DNA of 64,000 bases from Bacteroidia bacterium (GCA_028339355.1 JAOLBX010000004.1:62001-126000), one strand, 5' to 3'. Shown: positions 26,159 through 36,079, numbered from the stretch's first letter. A program made the numbers and translations. Notes: a model not told the origin generated them from the sequence alone.

Positions 26159-27301
26159 CTATGAAATAACACCACTCCCAACTAGCACATCACCTTCATA
26201 CCACGCTGCAAACTGGCCTTTAGCTACAGCACTTGCCGGTTTGTCAAACACAACTTCTAAACCTTTTTCAGTTCTATTCAATTTAGCTCCAAAAAGAGGT
26301 TGACGGTACCTTATCCTAATCTGAAAATGTTTGGATTCACCTATTTCAAGCTCATCTATAGCTTTTAACCAATGAATATCGCTTGGGAGTACCAGCAAGC
26401 CAGGACGACTAAGCCCTTTATGGTCATCTCCCTCTCCTACGTAAACCGTGTTAGTAGTCGTATTTATCTGTATGATAAAGAGCGGGTTTACGTATCCCCC
26501 TATGTTCAGCCCTCTACGCTGTCCTATAGTGTAAAAATGTGCACCGCTATGCTCCCCGATTACTTTGCCGTCTGCCTGTGTAAATAAATACTCTTCTACA
26601 GGCTCCAATTCTCGAGTAAACCCATCCCAATCTTGGGAAATCTCAACAATATTACCTGTCTTTTCTTTCAGTTGTTGTTTCAAAAAATCAGGTAACTTTA
26701 CCTTGCCAATGAAACACAGTCCTTGACTATCACGTTTTTCTGCTGTAACTAAATCTTGTTCCTTAGCAATTCTTCGAACCTCACTTTTCTCTAGCTCTCC
26801 TACAGGAAATAATGCCTTAGCAAGTTGGCTTTGACTTATCTGACATAAAAAATAGCTTTGATCTTTATTTGAATCTTTTCCCGTTAAGAGTTCAAAACCC
26901 GAATCGCTTTTCCTTTTTCTGCAGTAATGTCCTGTTGCCACAAAGTCTGCCCCAAGGTTCTCAGCATACTTTAGAAACGAATCAAACTTTATTTCCCTAT
27001 TACATAAAACATCTGGGTTTGGAGTGCGACCACTTTCATATTCCTTAAACATGTAAGAAACAATACGCTCGTAGTATTCTTCACTGAAATCGATGGTGTG
27101 AAATGGAATACCCAGTTTTTCTGCCACTAAGAGGGCATCCTTACTATCTTCCTCCCACGGACACTCCTCACTTATCGTAAAATTGGTGTCGTGCCAATTT
27201 TTCATAAATATACCTATGACTTCGTGCCCCTGCTCTATCAGTAAATGTGCCGCTACGGAAGAATCGACCCCGCCTGATAACCCTACAACTACTCTTGCCA
27301 T
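26159..27301 (-). CDS. mnmA: tRNA-specific 2-thiouridylase MnmA
   Basis: Adds sulfur to C2 of the wobble uridine of tRNA Lys, Glu and Gln, with ATP activation. 380 residues. The PP-loop SGGVDSS lies at 9-15. The two catalytic cysteines are visible: Cys100 in PNPDVLCN and Cys196 in GLCFIG; GHYCRK and DQSYFLCQI are also family motifs. The C-terminal barrel domain (about 270-380) includes [12 protein letters not shown]. The ATG lies 3 bp after the stop of a large secreted metalloprotease gene, so it may be read from that transcript, an unusual pairing of a housekeeping gene with a surface protein. Confidence 0.96.
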   Translation of the reverse strand: MARVVVGLSGGVDSSVAAHLLIEQGHEVIGIFMKNWHDTNFTISEECPWEEDSKDALLVAEKLGIPFHTIDFSEEYYERIVSYMFKEYESGRTPNPDVLCNREIKFDSFLKYAENLGADFVATGHYCRKRKSDSGFELLTGKDSNKDQSYFLCQISQSQLAKALFPVGELEKSEVRRIAKEQDLVTAEKRDSQGLCFIGKVKLPDFLKQQLKEKTGNIVEISQDWDGFTRELEPVEEYLFTQADGKVIGEHSGAHFYTIGQRRGLNIGGYVNPLFIIQINTTTNTVYVGEGDDHKGLSRPGLLVLPSDIHWLKAIDELEIGESKHFQIRIRYRQPLFGAKLNRTEKGLEVVFDKPASAVAKGQFAAWYEGDVLVGSGVIS

Positions 27302-27304
27302 TTT

Positions 27305-29788
27305 CTAATCTGCTATTTGTATTCTATATCGGGCTATCGTGTCTCCATTTTTTATTGATAACACGTAAACCTCAGGTAAAAGGACATTTAACAATATCTT
27401 ATTGTTTAGAACGTTTCCGGTTTTTACTGCTTTACCTTGTACACTGTACAGTGTGTACGTATTAAACACTTCACCATTTACTGAGATTTCAGAACCGTTT
27501 TTCACAGGATTAGGATAGATAATTGGCATTCGTTCAACATCTACCAGCCCCACGTTATAGTTTAAGCTAATCGTCTTTGTACTCTCAGCAGTGTTGCAAC
27601 GGTTTATTGCCTCTAATTTAGTGATATAATCCCCCTTGTCTGCGTACTTATATGTTGGGCTCTTTTCACTACTCGTGCCTCCGTCTCCAAACGTCCATAG
27701 ATGAGATTCGGCATAGGTAGACTCATTTGTAAATGTCACCTCTATACCATCCATATTCTCAGAAAAAGCAGCTGTTGGTTCTGATAAAACATAAATATCT
27801 GCTGATTGTAGTGGCCCATTGACACATTCGTTTAATGCGAATACAGAGATCGTAAAAAAACCAGTGTCTTGCCAATCTACTTTGATAGAATTTATGTTAT
27901 CAGCCTTTAATGCACCCCCAGAACCCACTGACCAGGTATAATCTTCAGCATTCGTAATGGCACCAATGCTATAAGTAACTTCACCTTGGCATAAGGTATC
28001 TTGAAAAGAAAACCCTGAAGGTGTATCTAACTCGTTTGCCTTAACCACGATAATCTTTGATATACTATCCTGTCCAATATTATTAGAGGTTATAAGTTTA
28101 ATAGTCTTAGTTCCGGGCGTGCTGTAGCTAATGGAATGCGGGCCTTGGGTAGATGCTGAAGCTGGGGAAGCTCCCTCTCCAAACATCCATGTATATAACT
28201 GAACGTTACCTTCTGTAGTACTAAAAATTTGTATGTTTTCTCCTGGACACACAGTCGCATCACTTATTGTAAAATTGGGGTTTGGAGCGGAGATATTACA
28301 AGAATTTGTTGGAATAGCAGTCATTGCACCTTTACTGCATACACCTGCAGCTATTCCTTTGTTTTTAATAAATACTCCTGCAGAAATGTCAGAGGCAACC
28401 AAATTCGCTTTTCGTTGCCCATTTGAAAGACTATAATGCATCACCTTGCTATCGTCTCTCACATGACCTAGCTGATGGCCGTGGCCGAGCTCATGTGTCG
28501 TCACACTTTGAAAATCATATTGAAAGGTTGTCGGGGTCCCCGTACCGTAATACCAAGCATAGGTACTATCAAACTCAATGTCTAGCTCTTTCACATACCA
28601 ATTCATATCAGATGAACCTACAAAACAGCCACTATACCAGCTATAACAAACACCAAGCTTACTGTCTCCAAAGTTCGTAAACCGGACCATATTCACATTA
28701 TCCGAAAGAACTGTATCAACTGTAGTATTGTTTCCGACAGACCAATTCATCTGTGTCTCGCACCTCCACTCTTCAAGCGATCTCAAAAATGATGCTACTG
28801 GAGCCGTCTTACCAGCAAAATTTGTATTCATTTGCCACGTATAGCCACCTTTGGTATCTGTATTCACATGCTGCAACTCAAAGAAAGGAGTGTCAGAAGC
28901 CGACAGCGGATAGTTTATATTGAGATGTGACCAGTCTACAGTAAGATCCGTAGAAGACTCCGAAGACTCACCTGAAGCATTAAAAACTTGAACTTTCCCT
29001 GTACCTGCACGAGTAGGAACAATAACCTTTATCTGAGAATTGCTCCAAGACACGTAAGACCAACTAGTAGGAGAATAATAGTACCTTCCGTCTCCGTAGT
29101 TAGCATCCTTAAAACCAACTTTTCCAGAACCTCTAGCAAATCCAAAGTTACTCCCAGTTATAGTTAGTTCTGTGCTTGTGCCTGAGATGAGTGAACTCGA
29201 AGAAAAAGAGGTGATAACAGGAGGAGATAGCGGCTTAATTATATTGCGACGGCTCTCTGTGTTAAAATTCTTTATGATAGTATAATCTTCCCCTACTAAA
29301 TTCTGTATTTCAGAATAAAGTTCTAAATTTATTGACGTGTATGTTTTGCGGTAGTCAAATGCCCTAATCGCATTAACATCATATTTTACAAATGATTGTA
29401 CAGATGCCGTAGGTTTAAGTGTGGAATTTTGCTGAGTAAAGGTCACGTCACTGTTTTTTAACAAAAACAAGCCTACTTCTCCATTTTGCAATTCCAGTGA
29501 AGGGGAAACTTGCAATATGTCCAAGCCAACTCTTCCTCCTTCAGTTGCTATTACTATTTGGCTGCTTGAAATATTTCCCTTAAAAGACTTGTAAACCTCA
29601 ATGGTGCTTAGAGTATATATTCTTCCCTGCCCCGCATCCCAGGTCCCTGATTGGTTAATTACTTTTCCCTCAACTATTACCGTACTATGGTCAATCCGTT
29701 TTTTCATAGACCATGCTTCTATAGAGCATTGTGCAGATATCATAAAAGATAATAAGAGAAAACTGATGAGAGAAAGTGCTGATTTCAT
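27305..29788 (-). CDS. Secreted metzincin-like metalloprotease with IPT and PKD domains, T9SS cargo
   Basis: 827 residues. After a signal peptide (1-19, ending SAQ) come an N-terminal region (about 20-180), an IPT/TIG-like domain (about 190-284), a catalytic domain (about 300-480), PKD domains (about 505-590 and 670-755) and a T9SS sorting domain at the end (IIYPNPVKNG, then VYVLSIKNG). The zinc motif is HELGHGHQLGH (432-442): the three histidines and Glu433 are present, but the usual Gly at the eighth position is Gln439. A Met-turn follows in SKVMHYS (Met450). It should be exported by type IX secretion and digest extracellular protein; the substrate is unknown. Confidence 0.85.
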   Translation of the reverse strand: MKSALSLISFLLLSFMISAQCSIEAWSMKKRIDHSTVIVEGKVINQSGTWDAGQGRIYTLSTIEVYKSFKGNISSSQIVIATEGGRVGLDILQVSPSLELQNGEVGLFLLKNSDVTFTQQNSTLKPTASVQSFVKYDVNAIRAFDYRKTYTSINLELYSEIQNLVGEDYTIIKNFNTESRRNIIKPLSPPVITSFSSSSLISGTSTELTITGSNFGFARGSGKVGFKDANYGDGRYYYSPTSWSYVSWSNSQIKVIVPTRAGTGKVQVFNASGESSESSTDLTVDWSHLNINYPLSASDTPFFELQHVNTDTKGGYTWQMNTNFAGKTAPVASFLRSLEEWRCETQMNWSVGNNTTVDTVLSDNVNMVRFTNFGDSKLGVCYSWYSGCFVGSSDMNWYVKELDIEFDSTYAWYYGTGTPTTFQYDFQSVTTHELGHGHQLGHVRDDSKVMHYSLSNGQRKANLVASDISAGVFIKNKGIAAGVCSKGAMTAIPTNSCNISAPNPNFTISDATVCPGENIQIFSTTEGNVQLYTWMFGEGASPASASTQGPHSISYSTPGTKTIKLITSNNIGQDSISKIIVVKANELDTPSGFSFQDTLCQGEVTYSIGAITNAEDYTWSVGSGGALKADNINSIKVDWQDTGFFTISVFALNECVNGPLQSADIYVLSEPTAAFSENMDGIEVTFTNESTYAESHLWTFGDGGTSSEKSPTYKYADKGDYITKLEAINRCNTAESTKTISLNYNVGLVDVERMPIIYPNPVKNGSEISVNGEVFNTYTLYSVQGKAVKTGNVLNNKILLNVLLPEVYVLSIKNGDTIARYRIQIAD

Positions 29789-29830
29789 TGGTTTTAGATT
29801 AAGGATTGCATATCAGGCGTTTGCCATTTG

Positions 29831-29849
29831 TTTCTAACAAAATTAGAAA
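29831..29849 (-). promoter_or_regulatory. Promoter box inside a palindrome upstream of the metalloprotease gene
   Basis: On the minus strand TAATTTTG (29838-29845) matches TAnnTTTG. It lies inside a perfect inverted repeat, TTTCTAA-N5-TTAGAAA (29831-29849), so a regulator bound there would cover the promoter. The gap to the ATG (29788) is 49 bases. Confidence 0.35.
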
Positions 29850-29891
29850 GATTAATATGGTAGTCCAATTTATTATTAACATTTGCATGGT

Positions 29892-31061
29892 TTGAAAATT
29901 AATAATGACAAAACTATAGGTGTATTGGGCGGTGGACAGCTAGGAAAAATGCTTTTTGAAGCGGGTTCACCAATGAATACTAAGTATGTATTTTTAGAAA
30001 ACACAAAGAACTGTCCTGCATCTTTGATATGTAACAATCAAATAGTAGGCTCACTACAAGACGAAAACAAAATAAAGGAGTTATCTGAAAAATCTGATGT
30101 TTTAACTTTTGAGATAGAGCATGTCAATGTTGGTGCATTGAAAAAGCTTGAGTCGGAAGGAAAACAAGTTATTCCAAGACCAAGTGTGCTATCTATTATT
30201 CAAGATAAAGGACTTCAAAAACTGTATTATCAGGAAAACAATGTACCTACACTTAGGTTTAAGAATACCACTTCCTCAGCTTTGGCTGAGAACATAGAAG
30301 CGTGGCCAGATGAAAATTTCGTGTTAAAGCACAGAAAAGGAGGATATGACGGTAAAGGAGTACAACTGTTAGATAAAACTGAGTTTAATAAACTAAAAGA
30401 AAACAATGACCAAGGGCTCCTTTCTGATTCTGGTTATGTAATAGAAAAACTTGCAAAAGACGCTATCGAAATTTCGGTCATTGTGTCGGTAGCACAAGAT
30501 GGGACAACCAGTAGCTTCGAACCATGCGAAATGGTATTCAATCCAAAATCGAACTTGATGGATTATCTTATTGCTCCAAGTTCACTTAGCGATTCCATAA
30601 ATAAAGAATGTGTTAAAATAGCTGAAAGTGCAATTTTACAATTTCAGAGTCCAGGGCTTTTTGCAGTCGAATTATTTGTAGAAAAAGAAGGTGGCATTTT
30701 TGTAAATGAAATAGCTCCGAGGCCACACAATAGCGGACATCATACTATAGAATCTGCGGTCACTTCACAATACGAACAACTAAACAGAATTCTACTAAAT
30801 CAACCTTTGGGAGAGACAAGTGCAATAACTCCTGCCGCGACTTGCAATATAGTGGGTCCAGAGAACATTTCTGGTGAGTATTACATTGACAAATTGAATG
30901 ATATACTTTTAACCTCTGGGGTTTACATTCACTTGTACGGTAAGGCATCTACTTCTCCAAATCGAAAATTAGGTCATTTTACGGTTTTAGGCAAAAACAG
31001 AGAAGATGTCATCACTAAAATGGAAATAGTGAAACAACTACTATCAATAAAAAGCAAGTAA
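29892..31061 (+). CDS. purK: 5-(carboxyamino)imidazole ribonucleotide synthase
   Basis: Carboxylates aminoimidazole ribonucleotide with ATP and bicarbonate in purine synthesis, giving the substrate for PurE. About 389 residues. The ATP-grasp enzyme starts with IGVLGGGQLGKML and contains KHRKGGYDGKGVQ and VNEIAPRPHNSGHHT. No ATG precedes the first strand; candidates are TTG at 29883 and 29892. I prefer 29892 because a TAACATTTG promoter-like box (29877-29885, 3-base spacer) would cover the earlier one, but this is uncertain. purE follows after 13 bp, so purK-purE-DUF3109 form one operon. Divergent from the metalloprotease gene. Confidence 0.93.
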   Translation: MKINNDKTIGVLGGGQLGKMLFEAGSPMNTKYVFLENTKNCPASLICNNQIVGSLQDENKIKELSEKSDVLTFEIEHVNVGALKKLESEGKQVIPRPSVLSIIQDKGLQKLYYQENNVPTLRFKNTTSSALAENIEAWPDENFVLKHRKGGYDGKGVQLLDKTEFNKLKENNDQGLLSDSGYVIEKLAKDAIEISVIVSVAQDGTTSSFEPCEMVFNPKSNLMDYLIAPSSLSDSINKECVKIAESAILQFQSPGLFAVELFVEKEGGIFVNEIAPRPHNSGHHTIESAVTSQYEQLNRILLNQPLGETSAITPAATCNIVGPENISGEYYIDKLNDILLTSGVYIHLYGKASTSPNRKLGHFTVLGKNREDVITKMEIVKQLLSIKSK

Positions 31062-31074
31062 ATTTGAACCAATA

Positions 31075-31590
31075 ATGGCAGATATTTTAATAATAATGGG
31101 TTCAGATTCAGACTTGACAGTTATGGCTGAGTCTGCTAAGGTGTTAGACGAGATAGGTATATCCTATGACCTAACGGTGGTTTCCGCTCATCGTACACCA
31201 GATAGAATGTATGAATTTGCTAAAAAAGCACATAGTGAGGGTTATAAATCTATTATAGCAGGTGCCGGTGGTGCGGCTCACTTGCCAGGGATGGTAGCTT
31301 CTCTTACTCCATTACCTGTCATCGGTGTTCCAGTGAAATCAAGTAATATGAGTGGCATGGACTCTTTATATTCTATAGTACAAATGCCTCCCGGTATTCC
31401 TGTAGCTACTATGGCTATAAATGGAGCTAAAAATGCAGGAATACTTGCAGCCAGAATGATGGGAGCTCACAATGCTGAAATTCAAAAAAGAGTGATTTCA
31501 TTCGTAGCTGATATGGAAAATACTGTTTTAGAAAAAGCCAAAAACCTTGAAATTCAGGGTTATGCCAAGTTCCTTAAAAACAAGAAATGA
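31075..31590 (+). CDS. purE: N5-carboxyaminoimidazole ribonucleotide mutase
   Basis: Moves the carboxyl group of N5-CAIR to C4 in purine synthesis. 171 residues, the usual class I length. Family motifs are MGSDSDL, VVSAHRTPDRMYEF (with the catalytic histidine), AGAGGAAHLPGM and GVPVKSSNMSGMDSL. The presence of purK next to it shows this is the bacterial mutase rather than the AIR carboxylase. Its stop overlaps the ATG of the DUF3109 gene (ATGA). Confidence 0.96.
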   Translation: MADILIIMGSDSDLTVMAESAKVLDEIGISYDLTVVSAHRTPDRMYEFAKKAHSEGYKSIIAGAGGAAHLPGMVASLTPLPVIGVPVKSSNMSGMDSLYSIVQMPPGIPVATMAINGAKNAGILAARMMGAHNAEIQKRVISFVADMENTVLEKAKNLEIQGYAKFLKNKK

Positions 31591-32159
31591 TAAAGGTAGA
31601 CAACTGCTTAATATCAGAAGACATTGTAGAAAAAGCATTTGCATGCGATGTGATAGCTTGTAAAGGTGTCTGCTGCATTGAAGGGGATGCTGGTGCTCCG
31701 CTAGAAGCTGAAGAAATTGATCAAATAGCCAAAAATCTGGAGAATATTAAAACAGAAATGGACGATACGGGTCTGGCTCTATTAGAAAAAGACGGTTTTG
31801 CCGAGAAAGATCCGTTTGATATGATGGATGTGACTACCTGCAAACCAAACAAAGAATGTGTTTTTGTAGTTAAAAAAGATGGTATTTTGAATTGTGCAAT
31901 AGAAATAGCTAATAAGATAAACGATTTTGGTTTTCCTAAGCCCATTAGCTGTCATTTATACCCTGTACGAATAGATAAGTACAGCGAATTTTACGCCTTA
32001 AATTATCATAGGTGGAGCATTTGTGTAGACGCATGTGCAAAAGGTAAAGAAGACGACGTAAAAGTGTTTGAGTTTGCTAAAAGTGCCTTACAAAGGAAAT
32101 TTGGAGAAGAATGGTATGTTAAGCTAGAAATCGCAGTAAAGGAGTATTTTAATCGTTAG
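31587..32159 (+). CDS. DUF3109 family cysteine-rich protein
   Basis: 190 residues, cytoplasmic, rich in cysteines (C7, C20, C25, C29 and C30 near the N-terminus, then TTCKPNKEC, LNCAI, ISCHLYP and ICVDAC). The cysteine pattern, as in the related YkgJ-type proteins, suggests bound zinc or an iron-sulfur cluster; no function is established. It is coupled to purE by an ATGA overlap, and in the Bacteroidota similar genes are found in varied places, so the purine link may be only positional. Its 3' end overlaps the convergent MORN-like gene by 4 bp. Confidence 0.8.
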   Translation: MIKVDNCLISEDIVEKAFACDVIACKGVCCIEGDAGAPLEAEEIDQIAKNLENIKTEMDDTGLALLEKDGFAEKDPFDMMDVTTCKPNKECVFVVKKDGILNCAIEIANKINDFGFPKPISCHLYPVRIDKYSEFYALNYHRWSICVDACAKGKEDDVKVFEFAKSALQRKFGEEWYVKLEIAVKEYFNR

Positions 32160-32560
32160 AACTTTGGATTCACAGCTATGAGTTTTCCCTTGTAATAGGT
32201 TTTTCTACTCATTTGTCGACCATTGTTATCCCATTCTTCGCATATACCATCTAGCTCACCTGCAGAGTAGTTTGTATTGAGTTTTTTCGCTCCACATTCA
32301 AAGTAAACTATGTTTCTTCCGTTTTTTAACCCATTTGTGAAAATAGAAGCTTCTCTCAATTGACCGGTGCTATAATATGTTTTGTGAATCCCATGAGGAA
32401 TGCCATTGCAGTAATGTTTCTCTAACAAATACCCATCTTCTTCAGATTTTAAAACACCAGTAAACAGAACCTCATCAAAATAAAGCAGGTTATTCTGTTT
32501 ACGAAGATGATCTTTTATTTCGGCGTAGACGGCAGTCAATTTTAGCTGTAAATACGACAA
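32156..32560 (-). CDS. MORN/YwqK-like repeat protein
   Basis: 134 residues with YwqK-type repeats: GYLLEKHYCNGIPHGIHKTYY, GQLREASIFTNGLKNGRN and GELDGICEEWDNNGRQ, each with a GxLxG or NGxxxG turn and aromatic residues. Proteins with these repeats are often annotated as antitoxin-like YwqK or MORN proteins, but no toxin gene lies beside it, so I do not infer such a role. There is no ATG: TTG at 32560 or 32539 must be used. The true start, or whether the N-terminus is truncated, is uncertain. Confidence 0.65.
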   Translation of the reverse strand: MSYLQLKLTAVYAEIKDHLRKQNNLLYFDEVLFTGVLKSEEDGYLLEKHYCNGIPHGIHKTYYSTGQLREASIFTNGLKNGRNIVYFECGAKKLNTNYSAGELDGICEEWDNNGRQMSRKTYYKGKLIAVNPKF

Positions 32561-32590
32561 ATTAAATAAAGTTTAATGTCAAATCAAAAT

Positions 32591-32599
32591 TTATCCACA
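32591..32599 (+). promoter_or_regulatory. Consensus DnaA box
   Basis: TTATCCACA, an exact match to the DnaA box, in the 114-bp gap between the YwqK-like gene and the end of nrdJ. A weaker TGACCCACA lies at 32611-32619. One exact 9-mer can occur by chance in an AT-rich gap. Confidence 0.35.
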
Positions 32600-32628
32600 A
32601 TTTTTAATGGTGACCCACAATACTATAC

Positions 32629-32653
32629 AAAAAAGGCTCGTCAGAGACGAGCC
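32629..32653 (-). terminator. Terminator of nrdJ
   Basis: A perfect 8-bp stem, GGCTCGTC with GACGAGCC (32635-32642 and 32646-32653), and a 3-base loop. On the minus strand it is followed by six T (32629-32634), about 20 bases after the nrdJ stop. Confidence 0.85.
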
Positions 32654-32674
32654 CTTTACTGTATTTTTATATTA

Positions 32675-35600
32675 CTAGCTGCATCCTGTTGTAGTGCCAC
32701 AGTTTGTGCATAAATGGCAAGTGCCGTTTCTAATCAAAGCTAGACTACCGCAGTTAGTACAAGGCAAAGCGTCAGAAGATGTACGTGCAACTTGCATTAC
32801 AGGTTTTTCAGAGACAGCTGCTGCTTTTTGAGTCTTTGTAGGTTCTATTTTCTGACTTGGTATTGGTGAATTAACAGGGTTATCCTCAATTCGTGCTATT
32901 GACGCATCTATTTTTGCCTTTGCTTCTTCTTTGGCAGGTTTTATGTGTACCAAGTCAGTTCGGTTTAGATATTCAAAGCCTAACAACCTAAAAATATAAT
33001 CTATTATAGAAGTAGAGTTCTTAATATTCGGATGCCCTTCTACCATTCCACTAGGCTCAAATCGAGTAAAAGTAAATTTACTTACATACTCATCCAATGG
33101 AACTCCATACTGTAAACCTATAGAAACAGCTATTGAGAAACAGTTCATAAGAGATCTGAATGTTGCTCCCTCGCGATGCATATCTATAAATATTTCTCCA
33201 AGTGTTCCGTCGTTGTATTCACCTGTACGTACAAATAATGTTTGCCCACCTACTTTGGCTTTCTGAGTAAACCCTCTACGTTTCCAAGGTAATCTCTTTC
33301 GCTCGACAATGCTGGACAATTGACGCATAAACTCAGTGCTCTTAGAGTCGTCCAATATACGTTGTGCCGCATTTAGCACTTGCTCTTGTGTTAGCTCCGA
33401 AACATTCAGTTCTGCGGCACTACCTACAGCGTTGTTCACTGCAGATATCGTATCCTCCTCTTCGGAATCTTCCACGTCAGACTTGTTACTCAATGGCTGA
33501 GAAAGTTTAGAACCGTCTCTATACAAAGCATTTGCTTTGGTGCCTAGCTCCCAACTTAACTGGTAGCATGATTTTATATCTTCTACAGTAGCTTCGTTTG
33601 GTAAGTTTATTGTTTTAGAAATCGCTCCAGACAAGAATGGTTGAGCTGCTGCCATCATTTTAATGTGGCCGTGAGCATGAATGAATCTTTCTCCTTTTTC
33701 ACCACATCTGTTGGCACAGTCAAAAACTGCCAAGTGCTCATCTTTTAAGAATGGTGCACCCTCTACAGTCATTGTACCACAAACATAATCATTGGCTTCT
33801 GAAATTTCTTTTCTGCTAAAACCAAGGGCTCTAAGCAAACTAAAACCTTCTGTGTTGTACTGCTCAGCAGTAAACCCTAAACGTTGCATAGTATCCTCGC
33901 CAAGTACCCAGTGATTGAAAGCAAAACTGATCTCAAAAGCAGAAGCTAATCCACTCTCTACTTTTTCTATGTCTTTTTCATTGAAGCCTTTAGCCCTTAG
34001 GGTATCGTGATTAATAGCCGGTGCTCCGTCTAGTGTAGCATACCCCTTTGCATAGTTTACTATAGCGTTTACTTCTTCTTCAGCATATCCTAGGTTTCTT
34101 AAAGCAGGTGGTACAGATTGATTTACAATTTTGAAATAACCTCCTCCAGACAATTTTTTAAACTTAACAAGAGCAAAATCTGGCTCAATACCTGTAGTGT
34201 CACAATCCATTACCAAACCAATAGTACCTGTAGGTGCTATTACCGTAGTCTGTGCATTTCTATAACCATACTTTTCACCCCACTGTACCGCTTTGTCCCA
34301 AGTGCTGGTTGCTGCCCCAAGTAAATACTCTGGACATTTTGCTGGATCTATTCCAACCGGTTTCACACTCAGACCATCGTAGTCATCTATGTTGTATGCA
34401 GCATATCTGTGATTTTTCATCACACGTAGCATATGCTCTTTATTTTTTTCGTACTGATCAAAGGCTCCCATAAAACTTGCCATCTCTGCAGATGTAGCAT
34501 AAGCAGCACCTGTAAGTATAGCTGTAACAGCTCCACCTATTGCAGTAGCTTCTTCACTATCATAAGGTATACCAGATACCATAAGTACTGAACCTAGGTT
34601 TGCATATCCTAATCCAAGTGTACGGTATTGGTAAGATAGTTTTGCTACCTCCTTGCTCGGAAACTGAGCCATTGCAACAGATATTTCTAAAACTACTGTC
34701 CAAAGACGAGATGCATATTGTATAGCATCTACATCTAATTCTTTTGTTTCTTCGTTATAGTATTTACGGAGATTTAGAGATGCTAAGTTACATGCCGTAT
34801 TGTCCAAGAACATATACTCAGAACAAGGGTTAGATGCATTGATCGGCCCTCCTTCTGGACAAGTATGCCACTCATTTATTGTAGTATCATACTGAACCCC
34901 AGGATCTGCACATGCCCAAGCTGCAAATGAGATATCATCCCATACTTTTTTAGCTGGAACACTGCTTATTGGCTTTCCTGTAGTTCTAGATATTAGATCC
35001 CATTCACCATCATTTTTTAACGCTTCGAAAAACTTGTTTGGTATACGAACCGAGTTGTTTGAGTTTTGACCAGAAACAGTAGCATATGCTTCTCCTTCAT
35101 ACCCAGAATCATACCCTCCGTCTATAAGTGCCTTTACTTTTTTCTCTTCATCTTTTTTCCAATTGATAAAAGACATAATCTCTGGATGGTCTAAATTGAG
35201 ACAAACCATTTTGGCTGCTCTACGAGTAGTACCACCAGACTTAATAGCTCCTGCAGCTCTATCTCCTATTTTCAAGAAACTCATCAGACCAGAAGAATTT
35301 CCTCCTCCGCTCAATTTTTCGTTTGCTCCCCTTATTGAAGAAAAGTTAGTACCTACACCAGATCCATATTTGAATATTCTAGCCTCACGTACCCAAAGAT
35401 CCATGATACCACCTTCGTTTACCAAATCATCATCTACCGACAGGATAAAGCATGCATGCGGCTGAGGTCGCTCATAAGCAGAAGTAGATCTCTTTACAGC
35501 ACCTGTTTCGTGATCTGCGTAAGAGTGGCCCTGAGGCTTCCCAGCAATACCGTAAGTGTTGTGTAATCCTGTGTTAAACCACTGAGGACTATTAGGTGCG

Positions 35601-35995
35601 GCCATTTGACCCAGTATACTATATACCAATTCGTCATAAAAAACCTTAGCATCTTTTTTAGAAGCAAAATAGCCATAACGCTCACCCCAAGTTTTCCAAC
35701 AGTCTGCTAATCGATGTGCTACTTGTTTTACCGAAGTCTCAGAACCTGTAGTACCATCTGGAAGAGGCACACCTGCTTTTCTGAAATATTTTTGAGCAAG
35801 AATATCTGTAGCTACTTGTGACCAGTCCTTAGGCACCTCCACGTTTTCCATTTTAAAAACATCATCGCCAGCCGGGTTTTTAATTACAGATGTTCTATAC
35901 TCGTATTCGTAAAGATCTGCTGCTGCTACTCCCTCTTTGGTGTTAAAACGCTTGAATTTTAATGCGTTTTTTTTGTACTGTGGTTTCTGGCTCAT
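32675..35995 (-). CDS. nrdJ: Vitamin B12-dependent ribonucleoside-diphosphate reductase (class II)
   Basis: Reduces ribonucleotides to deoxyribonucleotides using adenosylcobalamin to make the thiyl radical, so it needs no oxygen. 1106 residues, the long form. Motifs include NASNPCSEYMFLDN (active-site region), a conserved IAPTGTIGLVMDCDTTG, and a C-terminal zinc-ribbon tail with paired cysteines (PCTNCGS ... CHLCTNCG) that may serve in electron transfer. There is no ATP cone visible at the N-terminus. The gene has its own promoter region and terminator. Upstream and downstream gaps carry DnaA-box-like sites. A dedicated cobalamin riboswitch was not recognised. Confidence 0.95.
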   Translation of the reverse strand: MSQKPQYKKNALKFKRFNTKEGVAAADLYEYEYRTSVIKNPAGDDVFKMENVEVPKDWSQVATDILAQKYFRKAGVPLPDGTTGSETSVKQVAHRLADCWKTWGERYGYFASKKDAKVFYDELVYSILGQMAAPNSPQWFNTGLHNTYGIAGKPQGHSYADHETGAVKRSTSAYERPQPHACFILSVDDDLVNEGGIMDLWVREARIFKYGSGVGTNFSSIRGANEKLSGGGNSSGLMSFLKIGDRAAGAIKSGGTTRRAAKMVCLNLDHPEIMSFINWKKDEEKKVKALIDGGYDSGYEGEAYATVSGQNSNNSVRIPNKFFEALKNDGEWDLISRTTGKPISSVPAKKVWDDISFAAWACADPGVQYDTTINEWHTCPEGGPINASNPCSEYMFLDNTACNLASLNLRKYYNEETKELDVDAIQYASRLWTVVLEISVAMAQFPSKEVAKLSYQYRTLGLGYANLGSVLMVSGIPYDSEEATAIGGAVTAILTGAAYATSAEMASFMGAFDQYEKNKEHMLRVMKNHRYAAYNIDDYDGLSVKPVGIDPAKCPEYLLGAATSTWDKAVQWGEKYGYRNAQTTVIAPTGTIGLVMDCDTTGIEPDFALVKFKKLSGGGYFKIVNQSVPPALRNLGYAEEEVNAIVNYAKGYATLDGAPAINHDTLRAKGFNEKDIEKVESGLASAFEISFAFNHWVLGEDTMQRLGFTAEQYNTEGFSLLRALGFSRKEISEANDYVCGTMTVEGAPFLKDEHLAVFDCANRCGEKGERFIHAHGHIKMMAAAQPFLSGAISKTINLPNEATVEDIKSCYQLSWELGTKANALYRDGSKLSQPLSNKSDVEDSEEEDTISAVNNAVGSAAELNVSELTQEQVLNAAQRILDDSKSTEFMRQLSSIVERKRLPWKRRGFTQKAKVGGQTLFVRTGEYNDGTLGEIFIDMHREGATFRSLMNCFSIAVSIGLQYGVPLDEYVSKFTFTRFEPSGMVEGHPNIKNSTSIIDYIFRLLGFEYLNRTDLVHIKPAKEEAKAKIDASIARIEDNPVNSPIPSQKIEPTKTQKAAAVSEKPVMQVARTSSDALPCTNCGSLALIRNGTCHLCTNCGTTTGCS

Positions 35996-36079
35996 GATTA
36001 AGGTTTTGGTTGTGTAATGAATTTAAAATAAACTCTTCATATATTTTCGTCTCCTAAAAATTTATAGTGAGTTTTAAGA

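Noticed and set aside
32156-32560. Antitoxin of a toxin-antitoxin pair
   Set aside because: YwqK-like proteins are often named so, but no toxin gene lies beside it.
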